DNA of 64,000 nucleotides. Origin: Corynebacterium sp. ACRPO (GTDB lineage: Bacteria > Actinomycetota > Actinomycetes > Mycobacteriales > Mycobacteriaceae). The translations under genes and the position numbers were made by a program. The notes beneath the pieces were generated by a model. It made no database searches, was not told the origin of the DNA, and saw only the letters and a list, made by a program, of their open reading frames with translations. The stretch's first letter is position 1. Every line of letters begins with the position of its first letter. The stretch is taken from positions 1 to 64,000 of the forward strand of contig NZ_JAKRNE010000008.1 of NCBI RefSeq assembly GCF_022347205.1, in the 5' to 3' direction. Of this stretch, positions 1-9,096 are shown piece by piece.

Positions 1-99
1 CTGGCACGCGGCTTGCATCGACATATTTTCTGCCAAGATGCGATCTTCCACGAGACGGACCACACGGTCCTTTGCATCCTGGTCAAATTTTCTTGGCAT
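1..99 (-). CDS. IS3-family transposase OrfA, N-terminal 33 codons only
   Basis: Reading the minus strand from the ATG at 99 gives 33 open codons that run off the window edge. The peptide starts MPRKFDQDAKDRVVRLVEDR and continues with an ILAENMSMQAAC-like stretch. This is characteristic of the helix-turn-helix N-terminus of actinobacterial IS3-family OrfA proteins, which bind the IS ends before OrfB-catalysed transposition. Nothing in the visible part is broken, so the element could be intact beyond the window. Confidence 0.75.
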   Translation of the reverse strand, partial: MPRKFDQDAKDRVVRLVEDRILAENMSMQAACQ

Positions 100-148
100 A
101 TTCCAGATTTTCCCATCTACTCAAACGGAACAAAACCTGGGACACTTC
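1..148 (-). mobile_element. Terminal part of an IS3-family insertion sequence
   Basis: This is the end of an IS element whose body lies outside the window. It carries the first codons of an OrfA-type transposase reading outward, plus about 50 bp of terminal sequence. The sequence from about 149 onward aligns with galU, so the element sits inside a galU-like pseudogene. The exact tip near 146-150 is inferred from where galU similarity begins; no target duplication can be seen from one side. Confidence 0.75.
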
Positions 149-735
149 ACGTCAGTAAACTGAAGCTCCCCGGACTTACCAGGATTGATGCGGCGCAGCG
201 GGTCAAAAACACACGGCCCAGAAGGTAGCGACCGGTGGCCGCTAGGTTCGACGGCGCATCCTCAACCGCGGGCTCTTCCACCATGCCCACGACCTCCTAG
301 ATCCGATCATCGTCAGCAGCCGCAATATCAAAGACGCCATAATTCGACACATGCAACGGTTCCACCTCCACCGCAAACAACGGCGAACCGCCATACTCTT
401 GGTGCGCTCGGATCGTCTCACTCATGGGACGTTGGGCTCAAAACCGTCGCAAGGGAGCATCACGGCAAAGCAGTCTTCAAAATCACCCAAAATAGACCCG
501 GCCAAACCTGCAGCTTGTCCTAGCACTAAAGGATTCTCCTGAGTCAGAGCAACTGGCTGAATAACCTCCACTTTCACTACCTTTTCATCTTTGCCGTTCG
601 GGCGCGATAATGCCGCCAAGAAAGAATCTCCTCAAAGCCGCAACACCTCTTGCTTGATTAGCGACGTCACGCTAGCACCAATCTGGTGCCTCCGCTGCAA
701 CAGCTTCTTCCGTTGCTGCTCCGATCTAGCCAGAT
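149..735 (-). pseudogene. galU: Decayed duplicate of galU, cut by an IS3 element
   Basis: On the minus strand this stretch aligns piecewise with the intact galU at 3556-4470. The 422-619 segment reads GKDEKVVKVEVIQPVALTQE, matching GKDEQAAKVERAAEIIHPVA in galU, and then matches the FAVMLP region. The 632-700 segment matches VTSPSKDEVLR. The 160-420 segment matches the VEKP and LVATGRYLLDR region at nucleotide level. Frames shift between segments, part of the gene is missing around 620-640, and the 3' end is lost beyond the IS. No product can be made. It most likely records an old duplication of galU around the ATP-grasp/PP-loop pair. Confidence 0.8.
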
Positions 736-1171
736 AAAGACTAAGCACAGCTATTCCTAGACAGGTTGCAGTGGTTTTCCTCGTTAACCAGCACTGCAGA
801 ATTAAAATCAGTCCAATTCTATTTATAGTTTCCTGTCCTATACCCACAGGAAACATCTACCGTGTAGTTCTCGCTAAAAGTAGTTAAACATTCCCGCCCC
901 TACGTGAATATGTTCACCAAGATGATTGGGACTTGAACCTTACAGGGAAACATATCGGGCCGCTCATTCAAGTTTGTCAGTTTAGAAGAGAAACTAGCAC
1001 AGCCGCCAAATAAACCGGCAAGTGCTATATGATCTATGTCACTTCCTCAGTACCGTCAAGCAGGGCCAGTTCCTACCCTGTCAAGCGACTAGTAATATAG
1101 GCTTCCAAAACGCCTCAACTACTCTTGGCAACCCCAGCTCCAAGGCCCTGCTTCGAACCTAAGGAAAACAT
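736..1171. other. Intergenic region without recognisable gene
   Basis: About 435 bp of A+T-rich sequence lie between the galU pseudogene and the first ATP-grasp gene. No frame shows a credible protein. It presumably holds the promoter of the gene at 1172, which has a Shine-Dalgarno-like AAGGAAAA just before its ATG; no promoter box stands out. Confidence 0.5.
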
Positions 1172-2224
1172 ATGGACCTACACTCATCAGTTCGCAATTT
1201 CATCCGGAATGAGATTATAAGCCCTGAGCTTGCTTTCAACGAGGTGCCGACCACCACCTCGGCGATTAAAAAAATTGTAGCTGACTTCAATAAGCTTGGC
1301 TGGGATACGCGCGTCTTAGACCCAGAAGGGAAACCACTGAGGCACGAGTTCTCCTGCACTAACACAAACGAAGTCCTTAAAATGACGGGGCCGAAAGTGT
1401 TTCACCACTCAATTCGAACTGAGCAGATTTGCCAGCGCAAGCACCTTACCAAGAAGCTCTTAGAACTCTCCCACGTAGCAGTCCCAGTAGGTGCAGATTT
1501 TACTAAAGGCGAGTACAAGGCAGCTACTGGATACTTCGAAATGATGGACTCACCGGCGGTTGTTAAACCCACCAACAGCGGAGGCTCGGCGGGAGTAACC
1601 ATCAACGTACAAACCCCGGAGGAATTTACGCGCGCTTGGAAATTCGCGAAAGAAAGCGGAACAAATGACTCCAATATCCTAGTAGAGGAGTTTGTCACCG
1701 GCGTCGAGCTTCGCGCGATGGTGATAGGCCATGAGGCGGTAAGTATCGTAGCTAGGGTCCAACCGTATGTAGTAGGCGATGGCTCTTCAAAAATCTCCGA
1801 GCTAATCCGTGCGGTAAACGAGGAAAGGTCGAAGCACCGTCGCGCTGTACAAATGCCTATTAGATTAGATTGGGACTTTATTGGCAAACAAGGCCATCAA
1901 GAGAACTCTACCCCAGATAAAGACGAAATTGTCCTTCTTAATCCCCTTCCCCTTCCGGCACAAGGGGCGCTTACAGTCGACGTAACAGCTGCGGCCTCTC
2001 CTGTAATCAAGAACCTGGCAGAGACCGCTGTTAAAGCCATCCCTGAACTTGAATACGGAGGCGTCGATATTCTGGTAGATGACATAAGAAATGCGACAAA
2101 GCCCGTTGTTCTTGAAGTAAACACCGCGCCATCGCCGAACCTTCATCGCTATCCCACCCATGGCGACAGCCGAGAAGTCTTGGACGATATCGTCAACCAT
2201 TTCCACCAGACATACGGAATCTAA
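1172..2224 (+). CDS. ATP-grasp ligase, cyanophycin-synthetase-like (copy 1)
   Basis: A 350-residue ATP-grasp enzyme. Family members activate a carboxylate as acyl-phosphate with ATP and join it to an amine. Visible elements are the ATP-binding strand and loop PAVVKPTNSGGSAG (about residues 128-141), ILVEEFVTGVELRAMV (169-184), the YVVGDGSSKISELI turn typical of cyanophycin-synthetase and GshF-type ATP-grasps (199-212), and the Mg-binding end GGVDILVDD...LEVNTAPSPN (296-323). There is no Mur-ligase domain, so it is not cyanophycin synthetase. The ATG follows AAGGAAAA. The PP-loop gene starts 69 bp downstream on the same strand, suggesting joint function. Substrates are unknown; an amide or peptide bond on a surface-polymer precursor is inferred from context. 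Confidence 0.85.
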   Translation: MDLHSSVRNFIRNEIISPELAFNEVPTTTSAIKKIVADFNKLGWDTRVLDPEGKPLRHEFSCTNTNEVLKMTGPKVFHHSIRTEQICQRKHLTKKLLELSHVAVPVGADFTKGEYKAATGYFEMMDSPAVVKPTNSGGSAGVTINVQTPEEFTRAWKFAKESGTNDSNILVEEFVTGVELRAMVIGHEAVSIVARVQPYVVGDGSSKISELIRAVNEERSKHRRAVQMPIRLDWDFIGKQGHQENSTPDKDEIVLLNPLPLPAQGALTVDVTAAASPVIKNLAETAVKAIPELEYGGVDILVDDIRNATKPVVLEVNTAPSPNLHRYPTHGDSREVLDDIVNHFHQTYGI

Positions 2225-2293
2225 CGTCTCTTCAGCCGCCAAACGCTGCGATTTCTGTATTACTCAAGCCACACCCGAAAAGAAAATTTAGAT

Positions 2294-3442
2294 ATGCCAG
2301 GCAGTATAGAATTCACGAGATTAGTTACCACAAGTCAAAGCATTGAGGTCCTTGCAAAATTTGACGGTCAAGAACACAAACTATGGTACGAATTTGATCG
2401 CTCAGTACGCCCCAGTACTAATGCTATTGCGACAGCCTTGAGTACACTTTGCGGTACAAAATTTGACGCGATTTACTACGACTTTCCTGTTGCAGATCAA
2501 GTAGTCGAGCGCCTGGAGAACTTTACAAAAAGCTCGGTCAAAGCAAGTGAATCGACTTCCCCAATCGCGCCCCGCGGTGGTGGGCACATTTTAAGCTTTT
2601 CGGGCGGATTCGATTCATACGCCGCGCTAAGATTGCTGGGCCCTGAAACTCATCTCGTATCCCTTGACTTTGGAGGTTGGTTCGAACGAGAGGCTCGCTT
2701 CTTTACCGATTTCAACCCCCTAGTTATCAAAACGAACATCCGGCGAACTCCGACTCAAAAAGACTCGCTAGCGAGGAACCATTGGACGTTTATGGCGACT
2801 GGTGCAATTCTTACCGCCGAGTATTTCGGTGCCACTCAACATTCTTTTGGCTCCATCCTTGGTGAAACTTTCTCGAGGCCTGTAAAAGCACCCAAAAAAG
2901 TCGCCCCACTTGAAATCATGGGCCTCCAAGAGTCGCCTGTTACAAATGGAATTACCGAACTTGGTACAGCTAAACTTCTCCTTCAAAGCGATCCCGATCA
3001 TCTAGCGGATTCAATCGATTCACTTGCTGGTAACACAGACCGGAAAAAGTTTTTAAAGACCGCTATCACTACGTTGCTAGCACCACAATTTTGCGAAAAT
3101 ATTCGTCTTCCACAGTTGCCAAACACATGGTCTAAACCAATTGACGTAACCGACTCATATACCACCACGATGAGTCTTCTATATTTTATTTCCCAAGGCC
3201 ACAAGGAACTAATTGCCCCTCTCTTCAAGGAAATCCCAGATTCCTTGAATACATTCGCTTCGAAGACCGATATGAGCTTTATGCTTAAGGCCAACACGGA
3301 TTATTACCAGTTTCTTCCACATCGGGTGGCCGGAAAACTGCTAGCGAATCTCGAGCGTTACGGATTCTCGCCTTACACGGAATTTGACTGGGAAAACGCG
3401 AAAGCTGCCCGAGAATTCCTAAATCAGCTTTTTGGAAAGTAA
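2294..3442 (+). CDS. PP-loop ATPase, asparagine-synthetase/QueC-like fold
   Basis: 382 residues. After an N-terminal region of about 95 residues that I do not recognise comes HILSFSGGFDSYAALRLL (98-115), a textbook SGGxDS pyrophosphate-binding loop. PP-loop enzymes adenylate a carboxyl, carbonyl or nucleobase group for attack by an amine or thiolate. No glutaminase domain and no zinc ribbon are visible, so it is neither complete AsnB nor QueC. Base composition is low in G+C, like its neighbour at 1172. The pair lies between a galU pseudogene and galU. I infer that it works with the ATP-grasp enzyme to modify a sugar or amino-acid precursor; the reaction is not determined. Confidence 0.8.
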   Translation: MPGSIEFTRLVTTSQSIEVLAKFDGQEHKLWYEFDRSVRPSTNAIATALSTLCGTKFDAIYYDFPVADQVVERLENFTKSSVKASESTSPIAPRGGGHILSFSGGFDSYAALRLLGPETHLVSLDFGGWFEREARFFTDFNPLVIKTNIRRTPTQKDSLARNHWTFMATGAILTAEYFGATQHSFGSILGETFSRPVKAPKKVAPLEIMGLQESPVTNGITELGTAKLLLQSDPDHLADSIDSLAGNTDRKKFLKTAITTLLAPQFCENIRLPQLPNTWSKPIDVTDSYTTTMSLLYFISQGHKELIAPLFKEIPDSLNTFASKTDMSFMLKANTDYYQFLPHRVAGKLLANLERYGFSPYTEFDWENAKAAREFLNQLFGK

Positions 3443-3555
3443 GACCCTTTGACTCACAGGCTTCGGTGGTGGAAAGTTCCTGCCTATAGCGAATCAATAC
3501 GGAAATGGCTCTCTGGGAGGGCAAGCTTATTGATCAATCTCCCACAATGGCAGAG

Positions 3556-4470
3556 CTAAAATTTCGTACTCAACTGATTCCGATACTTTTCCATAATCGC
3601 TTCCAAATCACGGAACAGCGCCGGACCGTACTTTGGATGGCGCAATCCGAACTCGACGCTGGCGGGAATGAATCCTGCCGGGTTGCCGAGGTCGTGGCGG
3701 ATGCCGTCGTGGACTACGACGTGGACGGGATGGCCTTCGGAGATGAGTAGATCGATGGCGTCGGTAAGCTGCAGCTCCCCGCCCTTGCCTGGTTTGATGC
3801 GACGGAGGGCGTCGAAAATCGCGCGGTCTAACAGGTAGCGACCGGTAGCCACTAGGTTCGACGGTGCATCCTCGACCGCAGGCTTTTCCACCATGCCCAC
3901 GACCTTCTTCACGCGGGCGTCGCCAGTAGCCTCAATATCAAACACACCATAACTGGAGACGTGGGCGGGGTCGACTTCCACCGCCAGCAACACGGAACCG
4001 CCTTGCTCCTGGCGTACCCGAATCATCTCGCTCATGGCTACAGTCGGCTCAATGACGTCGTCCGGAAGCATGACGGCAAAATAGTCTTCATCGTCATCCA
4101 ATACGGACTCGGCCAGCCCCACCGCGTGCCCCAATCCCAAGGGCTTGTCCTGGGTTACGGCAACTGGATGAATGATCTCCGCGGCACGCTCAACCTTTGC
4201 CGCCTGCTCATCCTTGCCACGAGCACGGAGAATCTCTACAAGGTCCGGGAACTCATCAAAGTGGCGCAGAACTTCATCTTTGCTTGGCGACGTCACAATA
4301 GCCAGCCTCGCTGCCCCCGCCGCCGCAGCTTCCTCCGCGATCATTTCAATACCTGGAGTGTCCACAACTGGGAGCAATTCCTTGGGGACAGTCTTGGTCG
4401 CGGGCAAGAAACGAGTACCCATACCAGCGGCGGGGACTACGACGGTGCGGACAGATTGAGAGTTAGCCAT
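3556..4470 (-). CDS. galU: UTP-glucose-1-phosphate uridylyltransferase
   Basis: 304 residues, the usual length of bacterial GalU. It makes UDP-glucose from UTP and glucose-1-phosphate in the cytosol. The N-terminus VVVPAAGMGTRFLPATKTVP is the nucleotide-binding signature, with KELLPVVDTP next and VEKP and LVATGRYLLDR in the second half. The product feeds the adjacent glycosyltransferases and epimerase. Corynebacteria usually have galU at another locus near moaA/glp; whether this is the only copy cannot be seen. No clear Shine-Dalgarno precedes the ATG, and a TATAAT lies only 12 nt upstream, suggesting a nearly leaderless mRNA. Confidence 0.95.
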   Translation of the reverse strand: MANSQSVRTVVVPAAGMGTRFLPATKTVPKELLPVVDTPGIEMIAEEAAAAGAARLAIVTSPSKDEVLRHFDEFPDLVEILRARGKDEQAAKVERAAEIIHPVAVTQDKPLGLGHAVGLAESVLDDDEDYFAVMLPDDVIEPTVAMSEMIRVRQEQGGSVLLAVEVDPAHVSSYGVFDIEATGDARVKKVVGMVEKPAVEDAPSNLVATGRYLLDRAIFDALRRIKPGKGGELQLTDAIDLLISEGHPVHVVVHDGIRHDLGNPAGFIPASVEFGLRHPKYGPALFRDLEAIMEKYRNQLSTKF

Positions 4471-4825
4471 GAGGCAATCGTATTATATTGTGCACTCTGA
4501 CCATCGTTACACCCTCCAGATTTCCGGCAAGCAAATTTCTGACTCGCGCCGACAATAGGGCTGGCTTCGCCCACGCTTAATGAGACTCCAAACGGTTCTT
4601 TGCCTCTGTATGCTAGACGCGCTGTGACCACGCATAAGTTAGAACGATGAACACTAGAGCTTCGAATTCATCGGCAGTACACATTTGATTGAGTCTCAAA
4701 TAATGGGACGATGATGGACCAAGCTTTTATTAAAGCCTATCTCAGGTCCCGACCTTGTCTCGCCTGTCGCACCTATGCCCAGTATCATTAAAGATCTTGG
4801 TCTAGACCAGTAAAGGACTCTCTCT
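4471..4825. other. Divergent intergenic region between galU and the 4826 gene
   Basis: About 355 bp with no credible ORF. It must contain promoters for galU on the left and the 4826-7797 group on the right. Apart from the galU -10 candidate I see no repeat, hairpin or operator. Confidence 0.5.
4482..4487 (-). promoter_or_regulatory. Candidate -10 box of galU
   Basis: Minus-strand TATAAT located 11-12 nt before the galU ATG. The start point would fall about 5 nt before the ATG, giving a near-leaderless transcript, consistent with the missing Shine-Dalgarno. No good -35 is visible. Confidence 0.4.
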
Positions 4826-5212
4826 ATGAAGAAAAGATTTTCCATTCCTTTCGACGCCACTAGTTGTTCCATAGCTCTTCGGACCGACAAGGACTTACGC
4901 TGGGCTTTTTATGCCTTCAAAATCGATTTCCCAAAGATTGAAAACCCTGAATCTTTGGCAGAATCGACTGGACTCAAATGGAGCCCCGGCCTCAACTCCC
5001 TCTACCGATATTCCAGTAGCTCTCAGGGAGGCGAAACCACGTACAACTCCCCCTTCAAACTGCCCCAAGGCTGTGACGAAGTAATCATCGAGCCCGTCCA
5101 GTGGAAGGATCGGGCTAACCCAATTCCCACCCCACCATTCGAACTAGTTGTCACGGCCAATTGGCCTGGGGCAAATGTAGTTACTATTTTTGGAGAGCAG
5201 CTTAATGACTGA
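4826..5212 (+). CDS. Unrecognised 128-residue protein preceding a glycosyltransferase
   Basis: I do not recognise this family. The protein has no signal peptide or membrane segment. It is rich in aromatic residues and Pro/Ser, with alternating hydrophobic residues suggesting a beta-rich fold (CSIALRTDKDLRWAFYAF, then FELVVTANWPGANVVTIFGE). Its stop overlaps the start of the following glycosyltransferase in ATGACTGA, so the two are probably translationally coupled and may act as partners. The downstream neighbour at 7192 is also unknown and overlaps the same glycosyltransferase at its other end, so three overlapping genes form one unit. Confidence 0.6.
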   Translation: MKKRFSIPFDATSCSIALRTDKDLRWAFYAFKIDFPKIENPESLAESTGLKWSPGLNSLYRYSSSSQGGETTYNSPFKLPQGCDEVIIEPVQWKDRANPIPTPPFELVVTANWPGANVVTIFGEQLND

Positions 5213-7202
5213 CATTTCTGTAGTAATTGGATTCCGCGATTGGGGCGCACTCCGGCTTGAGCTAGCACTGGAGTCTATCCGTCAATCTTTTGGCCAGTTC
5301 GATGGTGAGGTAATTCTTTCTGACTTTGGCTCTACCGACCATGAAGCAAACCGCAGGCTGGCACAGCGACTGGGCGTGAAATACGTATTTACGCCGGACC
5401 AAGGTTACTGGTCTCGTTCCGAAGCTCTTAATGCAGGATTCGTGCACGCGGACGGCGAAATCCTGGTATCTACCGATGCAGACATGGTTTTCACGCCTAA
5501 GGCATTTGAGCGCATTGCCGCCGTAGCTAAACAGGATGGACAATCTGCTTACTTCTTGCAGTGCCGAGACCTTCCCGAGGGAATGGACGATTCATGGGTA
5601 GCTGAGCACCCCAATAGCTGGAAGGAAATGGAACGAGCTTCTCGGCTACGTCCACGCTGGGGAATGGGCGGAATGATGGCCATTCCTCGAGAAGGCTTCG
5701 ACCTCATTCGTGGGTTCGATGAACGCCTTCACACCTACGGCGGTGAGGATCTCGATTTCGCGCAACGCGCCCGTCGAGCTGGATACAGGACGGTCTGGAT
5801 AGATGACCCCGAGGTGCGCATGTACCACATGTGGCACCCCAAGACGATCAACACCGTTAACCAAACCGACGAAGGAAGAGAAGCCGTACGCTTCAACAGG
5901 TCCGTCGTCCACCACGATAAGTCGTTCGTACGAAATACCAATCAGTGGAAACATCGCCGTGGCGACGAGAACCCGGCGGTATCGGTGGCCATTTCCACAT
6001 ACAACCGCGCAGATTTCCTGAGAGAAACGATTCTCTCGGTACTTAACCAAACGATGCAAGATTTCGAAATCGTAATCGTCGACGATGGCGGCTCTGACCA
6101 CACGAAGCAGGTCGTAGACGAATTTAACGACTCCCGGATTAAGTACTATTGGCAAGAGAATCAAGGCATTTCGGCTGCACGAAACCTTGCAGCCGAGAAA
6201 AGCACTGGCTTCTACACTGCCGTCATCGATGATGATGATCTCATGCACCCTCACCGGCTCCAATGGCAGCTCGAGGGAATCGAGGCCGGCGCCGTTGGAA
6301 ACGTTGGCAGCTTCATCAACTTTGAGCACGACGACGGAACCATGCAACTCTTCGTGGGTAAGAATCCTACCGCGGAGCGTTCCATTCCTACCGGTTCTGC
6401 ACCGGGTCATGGTACTTGGATGCTGCAAACAGATGTCATTCGAAAGCTAAAATATGACACTTCTCTTTCCAGCGGCGTAGACAACAATTTCTTCCTTCGC
6501 CTGCTCCGCTCTGGCTACAAAGTAACCCACACAGGCAAGCCCCTCACGCTTCGCCGTATGCATTCAAGCCAGGTAACTAATACCGACGTAGGCAATCAAA
6601 CGCGTGCGGCCGCAGAAACCCTCAACTTCTTGCGCTGGCGATATGACGGAGCACAGCGCAAAATCGCTGAAGAACGGGCCAATGCCACACCACAGTGGCC
6701 AAAGATTGGTGACAAAAAGGAGATGATGGAGGAAGCACGCCGCTACCTCCCCGATCACCTCAGCACCAAGAATTTAATCGTCACCTCGCCCCTACCCCAA
6801 GCGGAATGGACCGGCCAAGTTACTGCCACGAAGGTCCATCTACTAAAACACGGGGAAGACGAAGCCGAGGAAGTCATCACCGACGTTTCAATCATTCTCA
6901 CCGCTAGCTACGAAGATATGGTTAAGCTGCGCCAAAGTGGGGCCGAATTCAGCGTTGCCCTGGCGGACGGAGATGCACCTAGTGATCCGTTAAATGTACT
7001 AGCAAACGGCATCATTCCTTCCCTGAATGCCAGCGAGCCCGATGCAGTATTTGCACTTTTCATCCGGCTCGCACCGGAAGGCAAGTTTGACGTGTTCGTA
7101 GGCGACCATGGCTTGATCGCCGACAAGTTCAACACTCTAGAGAACAAAGCCAACGCGTTTGTAGTAGGACCGAAGCACTTCGAGGCAGATAATGAAGTTT
7201 AA
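5205..7202 (+). CDS. Two-domain GT2 glycosyltransferase with unknown C-terminal region
   Basis: 665 residues with two complete GT-A modules. Module 1 (about 1-240) starts DISVVIGFRDW, has STDADMVF as its DxD motif and ends with YGGEDLDFAQRARRAGYR, a GT7-type C-terminal motif. Module 2 (about 245-470) starts VSVAISTYNRADFLRETILS, with VDDGGSD and VIDDDDLMHP. The last 180 residues match nothing I know. Double-GT2 enzymes are typical polymerising or repeat-unit transferases that use nucleotide sugars at the inner membrane face. I chose the ATG at 5205, inside the previous gene's stop (ATGACTGA), rather than a TTG at 5190. The 3' end overlaps the next gene by 11 bp. Confidence 0.9.
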   Translation: MTDISVVIGFRDWGALRLELALESIRQSFGQFDGEVILSDFGSTDHEANRRLAQRLGVKYVFTPDQGYWSRSEALNAGFVHADGEILVSTDADMVFTPKAFERIAAVAKQDGQSAYFLQCRDLPEGMDDSWVAEHPNSWKEMERASRLRPRWGMGGMMAIPREGFDLIRGFDERLHTYGGEDLDFAQRARRAGYRTVWIDDPEVRMYHMWHPKTINTVNQTDEGREAVRFNRSVVHHDKSFVRNTNQWKHRRGDENPAVSVAISTYNRADFLRETILSVLNQTMQDFEIVIVDDGGSDHTKQVVDEFNDSRIKYYWQENQGISAARNLAAEKSTGFYTAVIDDDDLMHPHRLQWQLEGIEAGAVGNVGSFINFEHDDGTMQLFVGKNPTAERSIPTGSAPGHGTWMLQTDVIRKLKYDTSLSSGVDNNFFLRLLRSGYKVTHTGKPLTLRRMHSSQVTNTDVGNQTRAAAETLNFLRWRYDGAQRKIAEERANATPQWPKIGDKKEMMEEARRYLPDHLSTKNLIVTSPLPQAEWTGQVTATKVHLLKHGEDEAEEVITDVSIILTASYEDMVKLRQSGAEFSVALADGDAPSDPLNVLANGIIPSLNASEPDAVFALFIRLAPEGKFDVFVGDHGLIADKFNTLENKANAFVVGPKHFEADNEV

Positions 7203-7797
7203 ACGAATTCAGGAACCAGGAAACCGAACTGGCTACGAAGCCGTTCTCTCGGAATACGACTCTATTCCCCCGAGCAACAAGGTCATCATTGATGAACTGC
7301 CGGAAAAGATTGACCCGAACCGCGAGGCCATTGCGCTATATCTCATCTTTGGAAAGTGGGTAGGTTCTGATTTCGCAGTCCCGCAGTGGATGTCCCCTCA
7401 TACCGGTGAAACCATTGCGCGGGCAGCATCACCTATCACTGTTCACCCAACGCCTTTTGAGTACTACCCAAAGGGCCTTCCTATAGGCAACCGAGACCTC
7501 TTATGCACCGACTCAGTCGAGGTTGGCAACGAGCAAAGTACGGTTTCAGTCCTTCCCGCTCACTCTTGGTCTGGCGCAGTGAGAGGTTTCGATTCGCTCA
7601 TGGTTTCTTCTAACGCCTTTGTGTTTCAGGAAACCCCCGAAGACGTAGCCCCGCTAGTAGGAATCGCCGTTCTTTTCGCTGAGGATCTGAACGCCGATTC
7701 TGTTTGTGTCCGAGCTAATCTTGCCGAAAGTGAAGAGAACCGAATAGCCGAGCTTCTTTCAAGCGTCCGCTTGGGTTTTAAGGCTACACAGGGCTAA
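7192..7797 (+). CDS. Unrecognised 201-residue protein coupled to the GT2 gene
   Basis: No family recognised. It has no signal sequence or transmembrane segment and is acidic and Pro-rich. Alternating patterns such as REAIALYLIFGKWVGSDFAV suggest a soluble alpha/beta fold. Its ATG lies 11 bp inside the glycosyltransferase gene, so translation is probably coupled. A strong hairpin follows within 15 bp of the stop, ending the 4826-7797 unit. Context suggests an accessory factor of the glycosyltransferase; function is unknown. Confidence 0.65.
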   Translation: MKFKRIQEPGNRTGYEAVLSEYDSIPPSNKVIIDELPEKIDPNREAIALYLIFGKWVGSDFAVPQWMSPHTGETIARAASPITVHPTPFEYYPKGLPIGNRDLLCTDSVEVGNEQSTVSVLPAHSWSGAVRGFDSLMVSSNAFVFQETPEDVAPLVGIAVLFAEDLNADSVCVRANLAESEENRIAELLSSVRLGFKATQG

Positions 7798-7810
7798 CCA
7801 CACAGAAATA

Positions 7811-7840
7811 AGGGCTCTCGCAAGTTCTAGCGAGAGCCCT
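7811..7840. terminator. Bidirectional terminator hairpin
   Basis: An 11-bp perfect stem, AGGGCTCTCGC with GCGAGAGCCCT, and an 8-nt loop sit between convergent genes (the 7192 gene and galE). T-rich flanks on both sides suit use in both directions. Confidence 0.8.
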
Positions 7841-7845
7841 TAACT

Positions 7846-9096
<1,251 letters not shown>

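Noticed and set aside
632-856. A 74-codon minus-strand ORF as a separate gene
   Set aside because: Its C-terminal part is galU-derived (matches VTSPSKDEVLR), so it belongs to the pseudogene.
1172-2224. Cyanophycin synthetase
   Set aside because: The ATP-grasp domain resembles it, but the Mur-ligase half (about 450 further residues) is missing in all three copies.
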